Below are positions 19,256-27,875 of a DNA stretch of 64,000 bases, in pieces (positions within the stretch are counted from its first letter, which is position 1; every line of letters starts with the position of its first letter). Location of the stretch: positions 310,001 through 374,000 of the forward strand of contig JAFDIV010000001.1 of the NCBI GenBank assembly GCA_019307815.1, given 5' to 3'. The translations under genes were made by a program, and so were the position numbers. Source of the DNA: Deltaproteobacteria bacterium. GTDB taxonomy: Bacteria > Desulfobacterota > DSM-4660 > Desulfatiglandales > Desulfatiglandaceae. The notes under the pieces were generated by a model, which was not told the origin of the DNA, made no database searches, and was given only the letters and a program-made list of their open reading frames with translations.

Positions 19256-21055
19256 ATGTCACAAAACGCCACGATTGCAAGACGCGCTGGCCAAATCACT
19301 GGCTTACTGGTATTGCTGGTGTTACTTTCTTCTGTTGTCCATGCGGCTACGGCCACTGTTGAGGTGATTCAGTCTCAAGATCATTATATACCTGGAAAGA
19401 CCTATCCCATTATCTTTAAGATTCAGATTAGAGAAGGTTATTTTTTCCACGGCCCCGAACCAAAAAAGGGAAAGATGATCATACCCACGACCCTGAAGTT
19501 TCAAACAGAGCCGGGTTTATCCATTGAGGCCCTCCAATTCCCCAAGCCCAAGAAACTCAGGACGAAATATCTGGATGAGGCCATAGAGGTCTATAGTGGA
19601 GAAGTGCAAATTCGTGGCAGAGTCCGAGTCTATGACACCTTGTTGCCGGGACGCCACAGGGTAAAGGGCTTTCTTCGTTACCAGGCCTGTACCACTGGTA
19701 GTTGTTTTGCTCCAGAGAATGTGCCCTTTTCCTTTTCTGTCCTGGTGGCGGCATCAGGGCCACCAACTAGGGCCATCAACACTGGATTATTTGAGCGGGG
19801 CTCCAAAAGTGTGGGAGGGTCAACTTCAACCGATATCAAGGGCATTCGATTCCATGGAGCCCTTTGGCTAACCCTTATAGGTATTTTCCTGGGGGGCCTG
19901 GCCCTTAACCTAACCCCCTGTATCTATCCTCTTATACCCATTACTGTTTCCTTTTTCGGCGCCCGCAGTAACCAGGTTCATGGGAACCGATTGGTCAATG
20001 CTGGTTTCTATATGATCGGTCTTTGTGTGACCAATTCTGTGCTGGGGGTCAGCGCGGCACTGAGCGGGGGAATGCTGGGCGCAGTACTTCAAAACTCCCT
20101 TGTGCTGATCATAGTCTCCGGAATTATTCTCACCATGGGTTTGAGCTTTTTTGGGTGGTGGGAGCTTAGGCTTCCCACAGCAGTTGTGAATGCAGCCTCC
20201 AGGGGTTTTGGGGGCTTGTTCGGTTCCTTTTTCATGGGACTCACATTGGGTGTGGTGGCAGCCCCTTGTCTGGGGCCTTTCATCCTGGGATTGCTTACCT
20301 ATGTGGGGCAAAAGGGCGATCCGGTCTTGGGCTTTCTCTATTTCTTTGTGCTCAGTATTGGCTTGGGACTTCCACTTTGTATCTTGGCGGTTTTTTCAGG
20401 GGCATTGGACAGGTTGCCCATGTCAGGAGATTGGCTTTTATGGGTAAAGAAATGCTTTGGTTGGATATTAGTGGGCATGGCAGTCTATATTATTCGTCCT
20501 TTGCTCCCTGGAGCGGCACCAAAGGCTATGATCATGGCAATCGTCTTGGTGGCAGCGGGCATCCATATCGGGTGGTGGGACAAGACCCAAGCGGACTCTA
20601 GGCGTTTTGGAACAATTAAGAAGGTTGCAGGCATCCTCCTTATTGTGGCCGCGCTATTGATGGGTTCCGGGATTCGGCATGTCCGGGAGGGTATCTCCTG
20701 GCAGCCTTATAAGGAAGATTTGCTCATCCAGACTAGAAATGAAGGAAAGCCAGTCATGATTGACTTTTATGCGGAATGGTGCATCCCCTGTAGGGAAATG
20801 GATAAGAGCACGTTCAAAGGCAGCTCAGTGCAAGAATTGGCTAACCACTTGGTTGCTATTCGAGTTGACCTAACCCGAAAGAGCCCCATTCATGAAAAAC
20901 TTGTGAAGCGGTTCGAGATCAGAGGAGTGCCCACCATTGTATTTCTCACACGGGAAGGGGAGGAGGCCAGAGATCTACGGATTGAATCCTATGTGGGTCC
21001 AGATGCACTTGCAGACAAGATCAGGCGCTTGTTAAAGGAGGAACCAAAGCCTTAA
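19256..21055 (+). CDS. dsbD: Thiol:disulfide interchange protein DsbD
   Basis: A 599-residue inner-membrane protein that carries electrons from cytosolic thioredoxin to periplasmic thiol proteins. Domains in order: signal peptide (to about residue 30), an N-terminal periplasmic DsbD-alpha-like domain with YQACTTGSCFAP (residues about 30-170), eight predicted membrane helices with NLTPCIYPLIPITVSFFG and GVVAAPCLGPFILG holding the paired cysteines, and a C-terminal thioredoxin domain with active site WCIPC. All three cysteine pairs are present. It is monocistronic and is followed by a hairpin terminator. Confidence 0.94.
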   Translation: MSQNATIARRAGQITGLLVLLVLLSSVVHAATATVEVIQSQDHYIPGKTYPIIFKIQIREGYFFHGPEPKKGKMIIPTTLKFQTEPGLSIEALQFPKPKKLRTKYLDEAIEVYSGEVQIRGRVRVYDTLLPGRHRVKGFLRYQACTTGSCFAPENVPFSFSVLVAASGPPTRAINTGLFERGSKSVGGSTSTDIKGIRFHGALWLTLIGIFLGGLALNLTPCIYPLIPITVSFFGARSNQVHGNRLVNAGFYMIGLCVTNSVLGVSAALSGGMLGAVLQNSLVLIIVSGIILTMGLSFFGWWELRLPTAVVNAASRGFGGLFGSFFMGLTLGVVAAPCLGPFILGLLTYVGQKGDPVLGFLYFFVLSIGLGLPLCILAVFSGALDRLPMSGDWLLWVKKCFGWILVGMAVYIIRPLLPGAAPKAMIMAIVLVAAGIHIGWWDKTQADSRRFGTIKKVAGILLIVAALLMGSGIRHVREGISWQPYKEDLLIQTRNEGKPVMIDFYAEWCIPCREMDKSTFKGSSVQELANHLVAIRVDLTRKSPIHEKLVKRFEIRGVPTIVFLTREGEEARDLRIESYVGPDALADKIRRLLKEEPKP

Positions 21056-21124
21056 TATGTTGGCAGAACCTTTCCGTCCGACCCCAAAATATTTCCATTT
21101 TTCACACAAAGCATATCGCCAATC

Positions 21125-21167
21125 AACTTTTACCCAAAACAGCCTTGAGCTGATTTGGGTAAAAGTT
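21125..21167. terminator. Hairpin terminator after dsbD
   Basis: AACTTTTACCCAAA (21125-21138) pairs perfectly with TTTGGGTAAAAGTT (21154-21167). CAGC/GCTG extends the stem inside, around a short loop. The 3' arm runs into TTTT, so it can act as a rho-independent terminator for dsbD and, by symmetry, on the other strand. Confidence 0.7.
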
Positions 21168-21265
21168 TTGATCGTGACGCTGGACGTGGATTATGTTGAC
21201 AATTTTCTATAATTGGTTGTCAATTGAGTCACATAGGTAAAACTCCTAAATAAAGGAAAATTATT

Positions 21266-21973
21266 ATGAAGACAATTGGGCTTATAGGTGGAATGAGCTG
21301 GGAATCCTCACTTGAATACTATCGGATTATCAACGAGGAGGTAAAGAATAGACTCGGTGGCCAGCACTCGGCAAAGGTCTTGCTGTATAGTTTGGATTTT
21401 CATCCCATAGAGGAATTTCAGCGACGAGGCCGATGGGAAGACATGGCCCTGATACTTATAGACGCAGCCAAACGACTGGAGCGGGCAGGTGCAGATTTTA
21501 TTCTGATATGCACGAATACCATGCATAAGGTAGCGCCGGAGGTGCAGGACTCCATCAAGATTCCTTTGCTTCATATTGCTGATGCAACGGCTGAGCAGAT
21601 CAAGGCCACAGGGATTTCGGTCGTAGGACTTCTGGGGACCAAGTACACCATGGAACAGGATTTTCTCAAAGGTTATCTTTCATCAAAGCACGGATTTGAT
21701 GTAATTGTCCCGAATGCGGATTCCCGCGATACCGTCCATAACATCATCTATGACGAACTCTGTATCGGAACCATTAGGGAAGAGTCCAAAAAAATGTTTC
21801 TTCGGATAATACAAGATCTTGCAGCAGAAGGTGCTCAAGGTGTCATCCTAGGGTGCACAGAGATTCCGCTCCTTGTTCATCCTGGAGATACTTCGCTGCC
21901 CCTGTTTGATACAACAGCGATCCATGCAAAAAAGGCCGTTGAAATGGCCTTGGAGGATTCAGAACTCCAATAG
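21266..21973 (+). CDS. Aspartate/glutamate racemase family protein
   Basis: A 235-residue protein with the paired catalytic cysteines of this family in CTNTMHK and LGCTEIPLL, plus the N-terminal IGLIGGMSWESS. Members interconvert L- and D-aspartate or glutamate without PLP. ATG 21266 is preceded by AAAGGAAAA. It is 32 bases upstream of the frameshifted hydrolase gene and may have been co-transcribed with it. Confidence 0.88.
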   Translation: MKTIGLIGGMSWESSLEYYRIINEEVKNRLGGQHSAKVLLYSLDFHPIEEFQRRGRWEDMALILIDAAKRLERAGADFILICTNTMHKVAPEVQDSIKIPLLHIADATAEQIKATGISVVGLLGTKYTMEQDFLKGYLSSKHGFDVIVPNADSRDTVHNIIYDELCIGTIREESKKMFLRIIQDLAAEGAQGVILGCTEIPLLVHPGDTSLPLFDTTAIHAKKAVEMALEDSELQ

Positions 21974-22005
21974 AGTTTCAACTCTTGAGTTAAAAGGAAG
22001 CTATT

Positions 22006-22618
22006 ATGACTTCTGGAAATGAACTAAACATGAGAAAAATAATGATGCCTTTACTGATTTACCTGCTGAAAGGCCAAATCAGATATCCCAGACTCTTTCT
22101 TCTCAAGTGCGTGCTGACACTTGGAACCTTTAAGAAGAGGATTCACAAAAGATTTCCTCCTGAACTTGTATCTCTCACTGCCTTACCCCTCTGGATTTAT
22201 ATAAACCTCAAGGATGCTCTTGGGCAGGAAAAGGCATATGAGATCATAAGGATTCCCGCTCTTACCGCGGGCATAGCCAAACAAAATCTCCTTTTCGACC
22301 CTATCAATAAAGGGAGGGGGGTTTAGACAATTCATAGAGCAGGAGTTCGAGATCAATAAGACCGGAACCACGAAATGGAATACCATTGAAATAAAGGAAC
22401 AGACAGAAAACAGACTTGAATTCGTGGTCACCAGATGCATGTACCATGAACTCACCCAGTCCTTGGGTATCCCGGAGGTCACTACCTTAATCTGTCAAAT
22501 TGACAATGCAGTGTTCAATTCATATATGCCAGAGAGGCTAATTTTCCATAGAGGAGGAGTGGGCAAGAGGATAGCCGATGGGAACGAATGCTGTCATTTT
22601 GTGTGGGAATTTGTGTGA
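22006..22618 (+). pseudogene. L-2-amino-thiazoline-4-carboxylic acid hydrolase family gene, frameshifted
   Basis: The first frame (22006-22326) encodes 106 residues and stops just after a run of six G (22316-22321). The downstream region continues in the next frame from about 22322 to TGA 22616-22618 with FRQFIEQEFEINKTGTTKWN, VVTRCMYHELTQSLGIPE and GVGKRIADGNECCHFVWEF. These are the conserved C-terminal motifs of ATC hydrolase-like proteins. Together the two parts make about 204 residues, close to family length. One indel in the G run explains the break; it may be a true pseudogene, phase variation or a sequencing error. Confidence 0.72.
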
Positions 22619-22646
22619 CTGCGTTTATTAGAAAGGGCCTTAGCTA

Positions 22647-22940
22647 TCAAGTGATGATTACCTCCTCGTCTTTTGAGAATCCCTGCCCCGAGCCAGAGAT
22701 TTTCACATTCTTGATACACTTGTCACAGACAAAGTAGAATCGGACACTGTCTTCCATATGGTCGATGGTTTTATCGATCCTCTCTTTCATTCTCATGAAT
22801 TGCTTGGGGCTCAACGTACATTCAAAGACGCTCTTGAGTATCCTCTCTCCATAGTCTTTCATGAGTTTCCCGATTCGCTGTAACCGTCTCTCATCACTTA
22901 TGTCATAAGTCACGATGATATTGTCCTTGTGCCGTGCCAT
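22647..22940 (-). CDS. cas2: CRISPR-associated endonuclease Cas2 (second copy)
   Basis: A 97-residue Cas2 with the first-strand acidic motif IIVTYDISDERR, the GERILKSVFEC segment, the RMKERIDKTI helix and a C-terminal CDKCIKNV. Cas2 dimers bridge Cas1 in the spacer-integration complex. It lies one base downstream of another cas2 (22942-23217). The two proteins are clearly related but diverged throughout, so this is an old duplication rather than a recent tandem copy. It is the last gene of the adaptation operon. Confidence 0.93.
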   Translation of the reverse strand: MARHKDNIIVTYDISDERRLQRIGKLMKDYGERILKSVFECTLSPKQFMRMKERIDKTIDHMEDSVRFYFVCDKCIKNVKISGSGQGFSKDEEVIIT

Positions 22941-22941
22941 T

Positions 22942-23217
22942 TCATATTACCTCAAAACCTTCATCTTCAGAGATTTCACCCCACCCAGAGATCACAACTC
23001 GGCCCACACATTGCTTACACAGGGGATAGTACCGAACGCGGTCTTCTTTCCTGTTAATCAACGCCTCAAGGCCTTTTTTCATTTTGGCGAATTGCTGCTC
23101 ATCCAGGTCACATTCAAACACACTCTTTTGCACTCTGGTTCCAAAGTCCTTCAGGTATTTGGAAACTCTGTTCCTGATCTTATCGTCAACAATGTCGTAA
23201 CTCACAAGGATGTACAT
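22942..23217 (-). CDS. cas2: CRISPR-associated endonuclease Cas2 (first copy)
   Basis: A 91-residue Cas2 with VSYDIVDDKIRNRVSKYLKD, GTRVQKSVFEC and CKQCVGRVVISGWG. Four bases separate it from the cas1 stop. Both Cas2 copies keep the acidic residue after the first strand and a CxxC near the C-terminus. Heterodimer formation or separate use with the one Cas1 is possible but not shown. Confidence 0.93.
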   Translation of the reverse strand: MYILVSYDIVDDKIRNRVSKYLKDFGTRVQKSVFECDLDEQQFAKMKKGLEALINRKEDRVRYYPLCKQCVGRVVISGWGEISEDEGFEVI

Positions 23218-23221
23218 GGGG

Positions 23222-24307
23222 CTACCTCGAGGTTATCGGCTGGTACCGGTCTTCTTCATCCCTAATGACCCTCGCATACTGTCTTATCTGCTCCCTGATG
23301 CAGTCCCTATAACTCAACTGCTGGCCAGTTATGTGGTGCTTGACCTTTTGGCTCATCTTTCTTTCGAACTGGAGGATGAATTTGCGAAACCCTGAATTTG
23401 TGAGTTTGATGGGAAGCGATGACCCTTCCTGATCATTTCCCTCATTTGTGTTTGAATCGTCCTTCTCATTGACAACATCGTGTATATCAACATCGTCGGT
23501 CGTATTCCCCTTCTCGAAGTCATCAAGGGTAAGGGTCTTCATGTTAAAAACACTCAACACCAATGTATCCACAATTAGTGGTCTCCACTCTTCCATTAGG
23601 TCAAGGGCAAGGGAAGGTCGACCGTAGTCCACCGAGTGCAGCGCCCCCAGATATGGATCGAAACCCACAAGGCTCACAGCTCCCATTACGCTGTTGAACA
23701 GAAGGGTATAGCCGAGGCTCAGCAATGCGTTGACTGGGTCAGTTGGTGGCCTGCGTATGCGTTTCTTGAAGGTTACTCCTTCGGCGAGGAAACCCCTGGA
23801 AAAGCCCTCAAAATATACGGCAGAGGCCTTGCCTTCATAGCCTCTTACAGCATCCAGGTCATCGGCTGCGGGAACCTTTTCGGCAATTTTTTTGATGCCC
23901 AATATGTTGTCGTCAAGCCTTGCCTCTTTTCTGTTTCGATTTATCCTCATTAAGACTGTTCTCATGTTTGCTAATTTTCCGCCTACGATAGCCTTGGCCA
24001 TCTTTGTACTGAAGACAGGATCACTCATTTTCTCGTATTGCTTGCACCGCAAAGTGATGTTCTTACTGAATGGGGATTGAAGCCGGCCAAGATACCGGCC
24101 ATTGCGGCTCATGAACACCGTGTCAATACCTTCTTTCAGGAGGCGCTTTATCACCGGTGGGGTGAGAGAAACATTTCCAAAGAGCACCAGTTGGTCCAAC
24201 TTAAATATATGAATGGTATGAAGCACATCCTTTTTCCTTTGCACAAGGAAGCGCTCACCTTCCATTCTTATAAAGGTATTTTGCTCAAGTACATAAGCTA
24301 CTGCCAT
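23222..24307 (-). CDS. cas1: CRISPR-associated endonuclease Cas1
   Basis: A 361-residue Cas1, the integrase that inserts new spacers. The metal residues are visible: E158 in RGYEGKASAVYF, H224 in GALHSVDYGRPSLALDL and the acidic pair near E239. An acidic, low-complexity insertion (residues about 262-298, rich in D, N and E) precedes the last conserved helices and is unusual. The ATG overlaps the TAA of the upstream primase-like gene by one base (TAATG), so the two are translationally coupled. Confidence 0.95.
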   Translation of the reverse strand: MAVAYVLEQNTFIRMEGERFLVQRKKDVLHTIHIFKLDQLVLFGNVSLTPPVIKRLLKEGIDTVFMSRNGRYLGRLQSPFSKNITLRCKQYEKMSDPVFSTKMAKAIVGGKLANMRTVLMRINRNRKEARLDDNILGIKKIAEKVPAADDLDAVRGYEGKASAVYFEGFSRGFLAEGVTFKKRIRRPPTDPVNALLSLGYTLLFNSVMGAVSLVGFDPYLGALHSVDYGRPSLALDLMEEWRPLIVDTLVLSVFNMKTLTLDDFEKGNTTDDVDIHDVVNEKDDSNTNEGNDQEGSSLPIKLTNSGFRKFILQFERKMSQKVKHHITGQQLSYRDCIREQIRQYARVIRDEEDRYQPITSR

Positions 24308-26064
24308 TATGTCTGCTCCAGATGCCAGGTGATATGACTATCTTTCTTGTAAAGTTTGATCTTGGCCTTATCAATGGAACATTCCTGAATGCCTTTTCTT
24401 TGAAAATGTCTCTCAAGAATTTTCTCAAGCCGTCTCAAAGTCGTCTTTTCCTCCTCTATGTGCGTCCGGAGATACGCATAGCGCTTGGCAGCCTCCTTTA
24501 AAGGCAATTTGTCAGGAATTTCTATTTCCTCAGAAGCGGGGACCAATTGGGGCATTACATGGAGCAAAGGAGAGGGATATTTGCCACCCCTTAGGTCAAA
24601 AGCACATGTACAGCCTACGCTTCCTGTAATCTCAGGAATCATGGAGCGGATCCTGAGGCAGCTTATTGGGTTTTTCTGAAGTCTTTGGAGCTGTTTCTTG
24701 ATCTTGCGGTAGTTATAATCTGGAGTCGGCTCCAGAATTTGGTGAAGGGAATCCTCAGTGCTGTCAAGCAGTCCCACTGTGTAAAAAAGAATCACTTTTT
24801 CTTCCCGCCTAAGCATGTGGCCAGAAAGTGCACGATCAATTAGATATCCTAGCACGCGACATTCGTGTCTCAGTTTTTCCACAAGTCTAGGCAATGAGCG
24901 TGGTTCCCAGTACTTAATTTCTCTCGCTTCAGTTGTTAATCTGAGTTGCCTGATAGCCAGCTTAAGATCCAGCGTGCGGACTTTTTTAAGGAAAATTAGT
25001 TGGTTGTCAAAAGGCCTTCCATTCTGGTCCAGGAAGAAACAGCGTTTATTTGACACGGGGTCAACCCCTAGGGGAAGGGGTATACATCGCTCTATCCAGC
25101 CTATGCCCACAGGCTTGGTTGGCAACAAGAATTCCACTGCAATATGGCTGTCACTTGGTTCAGTTCTTTCCATAAACAAATTGAGGAAGTCTTTTGCTTT
25201 CAAAAAGTGCACGAACTCGGTAAAGAAAAACCATACCCTATAGCCCCTTACTCCAAATTCCTCTATATATACAGGCACTCCAAAACCCTGGGCTTGTTGT
25301 ACCACCTTTATGGCTAAAGCACGCGCCTTCTCATTCAAAAATAGAAGATATCCGTGTTGGCGGGCATACATTTCTCTCACTCGGCTTGGAACATGGAGCA
25401 ACAAAGTTGCATATCGAACCGTATTGTCCGAGCGCAGAGGATAAACCGCCACACTGATTTCACCCAAAAGATGGGCCTTTACAACTTCCTCGTCAAGCGG
25501 TTCAGCACGATATTCATGGTGTACCTTACCCGTATCAGGATCAAGTGTCTCCAGTGCATATCCCAGTTCTCTGCCTGAAAAGAGTTTCAGAAAAATTTCA
25601 ATTTGTTCCTTACTGATACACGGAGGGAAATATCTCTCATGTGGGGACTGGGAAGAGCCTTTCTTTTTAGGGATCACTGCCTCTGCTTGCCCGACAAGGC
25701 CAAGGGCCTCATAGTTATTATATAAGAGTTCACGTGCCTTTGAATGATCAGGCCGTTGCTGGAGGAGTTTTCTCAAATAATGATTTGAGTTCTCGAATCG
25801 GCCCACTTCGCTTAGGATATTGCCTAAGCTGAACAAAGCATCATGATTCTTGGGATCCAGCTTTAGGGCTGCTTCATAATGCTCCATTGCTTGACGGGCC
25901 ATGCCAAGTTCCTCGCACAACTCCGCCCACTTTATATGCAACTCTGGATCCTCGGGCGCATGCTTCCTCTGGGCCAGCACAATCTGCTGGGCCCTGTGTT
26001 CGTCGCCTTTATGCAGGTATTGCCAAGCCAGATCAAGAGGCCTGGTAAATTCTTTCCTTCTCAT
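24307..26064 (-). CDS. CRISPR-associated primase-polymerase (CAPP)-like protein with TPR domain
   Basis: 585 residues. Residues about 8-125 form TPR repeats. Residues about 150-360 match the TOTE/CAPP-type primase-polymerase core: VAVYPLRSDNTVRYATLL, GVPVYIEEFG, VRGYRVWFFF, IPLPLG and FLDQNGRPFDNQ. Residues about 380-510 form a helical domain with C402, C469, C485 and C487, suited to a zinc or Fe-S site. CAPPs are linked to spacer acquisition with Cas1-Cas2. Here the expected acidic DxD of motif I reads LLH (about 221-224) and the expected motif II histidine is R276, so the polymerase is probably inactive. It is the first gene of the adaptation operon. Confidence 0.8.
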   Translation of the reverse strand: MRRKEFTRPLDLAWQYLHKGDEHRAQQIVLAQRKHAPEDPELHIKWAELCEELGMARQAMEHYEAALKLDPKNHDALFSLGNILSEVGRFENSNHYLRKLLQQRPDHSKARELLYNNYEALGLVGQAEAVIPKKKGSSQSPHERYFPPCISKEQIEIFLKLFSGRELGYALETLDPDTGKVHHEYRAEPLDEEVVKAHLLGEISVAVYPLRSDNTVRYATLLLHVPSRVREMYARQHGYLLFLNEKARALAIKVVQQAQGFGVPVYIEEFGVRGYRVWFFFTEFVHFLKAKDFLNLFMERTEPSDSHIAVEFLLPTKPVGIGWIERCIPLPLGVDPVSNKRCFFLDQNGRPFDNQLIFLKKVRTLDLKLAIRQLRLTTEAREIKYWEPRSLPRLVEKLRHECRVLGYLIDRALSGHMLRREEKVILFYTVGLLDSTEDSLHQILEPTPDYNYRKIKKQLQRLQKNPISCLRIRSMIPEITGSVGCTCAFDLRGGKYPSPLLHVMPQLVPASEEIEIPDKLPLKEAAKRYAYLRTHIEEEKTTLRRLEKILERHFQRKGIQECSIDKAKIKLYKKDSHITWHLEQT

Positions 26065-26119
26065 GAGCTTTTTGATATAATATTAAGTAAAATTACATCC
26101 GAATTTCTGCGAGGTTATC

Positions 26120-26356
26120 ATGATCAACTATACCGCCAAATATACTAAAATCCAATCAGGGTATATGGGCCAAATCGTAGAGTGGCCGGAGGTTATCACG
26201 GAGGGCAAGGATCTCGAAGAATGCCGGGACATGCTCCGTGACGCTCTACAAGAGATGATTTTGGCGTATCGCCAGCTTGGAAAAGAAATCCCTTTAGGAA
26301 ACGCATTACTAGAGCAAATTCCAGTAGAGATTGAGAATGTCGGTCAAGCGGCGTGA
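26120..26356 (+). CDS. hicB: HicB family antitoxin
   Basis: A 78-residue partial RNase H-like HicB: YTAKYTKIQSGYMGQIVEWPEVITEG, then the typical helix with CRDMLRDALQEMI. HicB binds and blocks the HicA RNase and usually represses its own promoter. An AT-rich promoter-like stretch (TATAAT) lies at 26075-26085, between this gene and the divergent CAPP gene. HicB is first here and hicA overlaps its end, the reverse of the commonest order. Confidence 0.88.
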   Translation: MINYTAKYTKIQSGYMGQIVEWPEVITEGKDLEECRDMLRDALQEMILAYRQLGKEIPLGNALLEQIPVEIENVGQAA

Positions 26357-26525
26357 CCTTATTCGCTATTTGGAAAAGAACGGATTTTACCTCCTGAGAG
26401 AGGGAAGTAATCATTCAATTTTCACCGATGGTAAGAAGGTGGTCCCGGTAAAACGGCATAAGCAATTTGATAGAGTCACAGCTAACGAACTTTGTAAACA
26501 AGCAGGATTGAACCCAAAATTCTAA
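26337..26525 (+). CDS. hicA: HicA family mRNA interferase toxin
   Basis: A 62-residue dsRBD-like toxin: a KRRDLIRYLEKNGFYLLREGS helix and strand, then the catalytic histidine in NHSIFTDG and a VPVKRHKQFDR segment. It cleaves mRNA until neutralised by HicB. ATG 26337 overlaps hicB by 20 bases; a TTG at 26331 is a less likely start. The gene converges on the CARF-HEPN gene, separated by 41 bases. Confidence 0.88.
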   Translation: MSVKRRDLIRYLEKNGFYLLREGSNHSIFTDGKKVVPVKRHKQFDRVTANELCKQAGLNPKF

Positions 26526-26566
26526 TTGAGCGAAGTTCTGCTGAAATGTATAATGCTTTTTGACCA

Positions 26567-27814
26567 TTACGTTTTCAAAACAGGGAATCTTACTTTCCTG
26601 CTCAGGCCTTCAAAATTATCATGGCTTTTTATCAGCGCTTCCACGTGCCCCAGCATGTCCTTGTAAGTCTTCTCCGATATGGGGTTGAACCCATGCGCCA
26701 GGATGGAATTGTTCCTTAGCCCCAAAAGCTTTTTAGAGAGTTCTTTATCATCCAGGAATCTTTTTCCAACTCCTTCGCCCAGATCAGATAAGAGCTGATA
26801 TGATGCATATAGGGGCAACTTCACCTTTCCGTCTTCTTTATATTTAGAGTATTTCTCTTGTAAGGAAGCAGGGATGGTGGACAGATCTACGTTGGAGGTA
26901 TCCCACTCCTTATCCTTGAATACATAGAGGCCCTTTTTATGGAGGTGAAACTGGGCTATATATTCACAAAGCCTGTAGAGCCTCGCCACCGCATCGTCGA
27001 ACTTCTTTTCAATGTTCCCCCGCCGCCTTGCATTTTCAAGGAGGTCGGCAATTCGTTCTTCACAAAATTGGTTATCTTTTTCGCGGCACAGTGCTTGAAG
27101 ATTCTTTTCAACAACTCCTTTTATATGGAATGTATTTAAGTATTTATTCTTTTTTAGCTCTTTAAGGCTTTTAAAGCCCTGGGCAAGGTTGAACCTATCC
27201 CAGTTGCGGTAGACCTTGCAAAGCCTTTCCAGAAAATCAACCCTTTCCAAAAAAGATGGAGACTTCAACATACCTTTTGCTTTGCCCAGGGAGTCAAGAG
27301 AGGCATCATATTGATATTTGTTAAAAAGGGCTATAGCCTCTTCCACTAATGACTCTGCAATTATTTTATTGGGCTGGATAGGTATAGGTCTTTCTGTTCC
27401 TGAGATGACCCGGCCTCCTTTCCCTCGTTCTCCGGTTATGTAGATCAGGGTTCCTACTTTGTTGTTAATAGCTGCAATGGTCAGCCCTGCAGACATGGCT
27501 TTTGTGCCCGAGGTGAAATCTGCAACTATGTCTGCCGGCTCATAGCCAGATTTGACCAACTCCCTAATTGCCTCTTGACACCGCAATGAAATATCCTCAA
27601 CATCATTGGGGTCAGGGATATTGAGTTCACCGAACCGCATGCCCTCCAAAATCGAATCAGATCTTATATAAGGCATGGTTTTCGTGTCACTTTCCTTTGT
27701 CTTTAGAAAAAGTACATAATCCGGGTGCTGTTGCTTTATGGATATGCATATAGCTCCTGCTATATCCTTTCCACTTTTTCCAGTGCCCACACTAATAATC
27801 ATTGCCTTTTTCAT
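26567..27814 (-). CDS. CARF-HEPN CRISPR ancillary RNase (TIGR02710 / Cas02710 family)
   Basis: 415 residues. The N-terminal CARF domain (about 1-140) has IISVGTGKSGK and ADFTSGTKAMSAGL, the cyclic-oligoadenylate binding loop type. The C-terminal helical half carries R367-N-N-S-I-L-A-H374, a HEPN RNase motif. It should be switched on by cyclic oligoadenylate made by Cas10 and degrade RNA during infection. ATG 27814 follows GAGGT at 7 bases. The gene starts only 61 bases beyond the distal end of the CRISPR array on the same strand, so read-through from the array could transcribe it. Confidence 0.85.
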   Translation of the reverse strand: MKKAMIISVGTGKSGKDIAGAICISIKQQHPDYVLFLKTKESDTKTMPYIRSDSILEGMRFGELNIPDPNDVEDISLRCQEAIRELVKSGYEPADIVADFTSGTKAMSAGLTIAAINNKVGTLIYITGERGKGGRVISGTERPIPIQPNKIIAESLVEEAIALFNKYQYDASLDSLGKAKGMLKSPSFLERVDFLERLCKVYRNWDRFNLAQGFKSLKELKKNKYLNTFHIKGVVEKNLQALCREKDNQFCEERIADLLENARRRGNIEKKFDDAVARLYRLCEYIAQFHLHKKGLYVFKDKEWDTSNVDLSTIPASLQEKYSKYKEDGKVKLPLYASYQLLSDLGEGVGKRFLDDKELSKKLLGLRNNSILAHGFNPISEKTYKDMLGHVEALIKSHDNFEGLSRKVRFPVLKT

Positions 27815-27875
27815 ATCTGTACCTCGAACAGAAAATGTTGCACGTAACCTATAGTCTTTGATGGATGATCAGCTT

